Origin: JAZDKP01 sp043802925
GTDB taxonomy: Bacteria; Fibrobacterota; OXYB2-FULL-49-7; JAEUSG01
Assembly (NCBI GenBank): GCA_043802925.1
Contig: JAZDKP010000113.1
Location: 1-7,952, forward strand
Direction: 5' to 3'
Length of the DNA: 7,952 bases
The position numbers and the translations under genes were made by a program. This document shows positions 7,601 to 7,952 of this stretch, piece by piece (positions within the stretch are counted from its first letter, which is position 1; every line of letters starts with the position of its first letter). The notes beneath the pieces were generated by a model. The model saw only the letters and a program-made list of their open reading frames with translations. It was not told the DNA's origin and did not search any database.

Positions 7601-7832
7601 GCACAATGGCGCGATTCTTTTTTTGCATCTCCCGGGCCAGGTTGATTTCGGACCAGACATAGCCGTATTCGCGTGAAAGCTGGCCCCGCTGCTCCTGGTC
7701 CACCAGGGTCCGTGCCGAGCGGAGCACGTACCATTCGAGTACGCGCTCCAGCCCGAAGTATCCGGCCACGCATAGCACGGCAAGACCGGCGACGAGGACC
7801 GCAATGAGGAGGGGGCGGAAGAATTTACCCAT
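4668..7832 (-). CDS. Bifunctional class A penicillin-binding protein (GT51 transglycosylase / transpeptidase) with long C-terminal extension
   Basis: A membrane-anchored peptidoglycan synthase that polymerises lipid II and cross-links the strands in the periplasm. A single transmembrane anchor covers about residues 7-28 after the basic MGKFFR. GT51 motifs: SEDRNF (156-161, catalytic E157), GTSTLHQQVAK (195-205) and RKIQE (225-229, second glutamate E229), then LLQVYLNH (245-252) and GLFGK (269-273). The transpeptidase keeps SxxK as S539-T-A-K542 in NGSSTAKP, SxN as S620-N-N622, and KSGT (811-814). So all catalytic residues are present, though wording differs from canonical enzymes (HQQ for TQQ, KSGTSDD for KTGTTND). 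At 1054 residues it exceeds the usual 650-900: about 220 residues separate the domains and about 230 follow the transpeptidase, including C882 and C886 in ACIGECH. I chose ATG 7832 because it opens the anchor directly. An in-frame TTG at 7868 is possible, but no Shine-Dalgarno precedes either. Confidence 0.9.
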   Translation of the reverse strand: MGKFFRPLLIAVLVAGLAVLCVAGYFGLERVLEWYVLRSARTLVDQEQRGQLSREYGYVWSEINLAREMQKKNRAIVRTVDTAALPATVPAVVPLPVNRTMPSLAAVRELNQILQVSNYIRITDRYGYLLAEIKTTHTRLRLDEINPVLLKAILGSEDRNFYGRALAYEYRGFVRALLRALPRAFRTFSLPRPRGTSTLHQQVAKFLLARFDVRGYVYTERTVSRKIQEIKLAQALKMTYTSEELLQVYLNHCVSAGYGMTGYNDISQGLFGKKQAELDICQSLYLARLVKWNRNVPQKIFAQIRADMPRIGATLGWDARTRDSILTALPRLRFNRPQQIVSEHAPLVDLANETWLALCRQNGMPGEEIAAMDFSQPHSIIRRKGNLTIRLAIDLRLQRQLETLVNRRGFGRDTLLRTDVRIGSAGSFVPANTQVRDTLRKIQALKADSLFSEAGGRLSVRLHKGDTLVTNVRYRRLADGSLRRSLYFYCRDTMRVAGQYYSYALMNSRTGELLAYYSRDGIGSRLSSLLRNRTPNGSSTAKPLLYALNYDLGHFPATYMTTDSAEVAPPAAWARKFLTEGHRNVGMIYLNTSAPGGYPVSNHGKVFEGFDYLFNHLTESNNILCVEMIYRLNGPLYGPDGAVLASGQPLFGLLTRLGDTTLIGPGQTTPFVTGTQIYARIAARTGVRSDTINDLRGRIPLPPDYYSVALGTLELSLYQQMHLFNVLYNNEIIADPEKHPSLVIRGAAIAGDRVPLSDTVVRSTLFSDLENVRPALLGLHKRLVSNAADGLERYDVVLDSGATGPLSNFAKSGTSDDILRPYDRDVVTRERTNYGLWNAVLRLRLPVSGYQGLPREPLPLPGDNALLDTVPESELLDVTLACIGECHERNTGARDGKTLHKYVSSGLLRAWGVPVDTGFFRQYEARLVRNTPDSIRFANPSEPLALDSARIAEIRQTVGDGEPADTIRIKQGIFFGVYLPPESYRRLLGWGLYMGKEAGRYDRLVEELNSSRKADEMAPIIVRMRELPVANPVFRAAYADAMKNLMVSLARAAR

Positions 7833-7838
7833 TCGCAA

Positions 7839-7868
7839 AGTATCGTTAAACGGGCGGATAAAAATCAA
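7839..7868 (-). promoter_or_regulatory. Candidate promoter of the PBP gene, placing transcription start at the ATG
   Basis: On the minus strand TTGATT (complement of 7863-7868; 4 of 6) is followed after 18 bases by GATACT (complement of 7839-7844; 4 of 6). The ATG comes 6 bases after GATACT, so transcription would start at or next to it, giving a leaderless message. That agrees with the missing ribosome site. The match is moderate only. Confidence 0.28.
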
Positions 7869-7886
7869 TAACGGTGCAAAGTTGAG

Positions 7887-7943
7887 AACTCACCCCCCTT
7901 TCCCCCCTCTCTCGCAGAGAGAGGGGGGAAAGGGGGGTGAGTT
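7887..7943. repeat. Dispersed C/G-rich hairpin repeat, copy B (perfect palindrome)
   Basis: Two perfectly complementary 27-base arms (7887-7913 and 7917-7943) surround a three-base spacer GCA. The inner 21 bases of each arm are pure pyrimidine or pure purine and include the mirror-symmetric GGGGGGAAAGGGGGG. The right arm matches copy A over 26 bases. It lies 54 bases upstream of the PBP start. It could be a bidirectional transcription terminator for a gene beyond the right edge or an inert repeat. It codes for no protein. Confidence 0.85.
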
Positions 7944-7952
7944 TGCATTAAA

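Noticed and set aside
5985..7676. 563-codon open frame on the plus strand, antisense to the PBP gene
   Set aside because: It is a high-GC shadow: rich in Arg, Val, Ala, Gly and His with no recognisable domain, and the minus-strand frame has clear GT51 and transpeptidase motifs.
1..7952. tRNA, rRNA or riboswitch genes
   Set aside because: The only gaps are 167-267, 3224-3369, 4576-4667 and 7833-7952. None shows a cloverleaf, conserved rRNA segments or a recognisable riboswitch core.

Overview
The window is bacterial chromosome. It reads entirely on the minus strand, so in gene order it runs from right to left: a large penicillin-binding protein, argG, a single-chain restriction-modification enzyme of the MmeI type, a fragment of a TcmP-like protein, and the start of a small exported protein cut by the left edge. 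A periplasm-facing bifunctional PBP and a Sec-exported protein point to an ordinary wall-bearing, probably Gram-negative, bacterium. The phylum cannot be fixed from this sequence. The housekeeping part is GC-rich (a hand-counted row at 5221-5280 is 77% GC, one in argG at 4081-4140 is 58%). The left 270 bases are partly AT-rich (28% in 181-240).

Right half (3370-7832): cell-wall synthesis and arginine synthesis. The PBP keeps GT51 glycosyltransferase and transpeptidase motifs but is unusually long (1054 residues), with a long linker between the domains and about 230 unrecognised residues at its C-terminus. It has no Shine-Dalgarno sequence and may be made from a leaderless message. argG is complete, with a good ribosome site, and ends flush against a C/G-rich hairpin repeat that looks like its terminator. 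A second, perfectly palindromic copy of the same repeat lies upstream of the PBP gene at the right edge.

Left half (1-3300): an accessory defence locus. The 922-residue MmeI-like enzyme has an intact nuclease motif, intact methyltransferase motifs and a C-terminal specificity region. The part of the gene from just after the catalytic NPPF to just before the conserved NYPWPE is clearly AT-richer than both flanks, as expected if the specificity module had been exchanged. Its stop codon overlaps by 8 bases the start of a 64-codon reading frame matching only the N-terminus of three-Cys-motif partner (TcmP) proteins. This suggests a coupled two-gene locus that has lost most of its second gene. Between that fragment and the next gene are an orphan strong ribosome site with a six-codon frame and a short sequence resembling an insertion-sequence end, so the 170-270 region looks like a rearrangement scar.

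The strongest candidates for something not yet described are the translational coupling of a type IIL enzyme with a TcmP-family protein, the mosaic specificity module, and the C-terminal extension of the PBP. No complete novel system is visible in the window.
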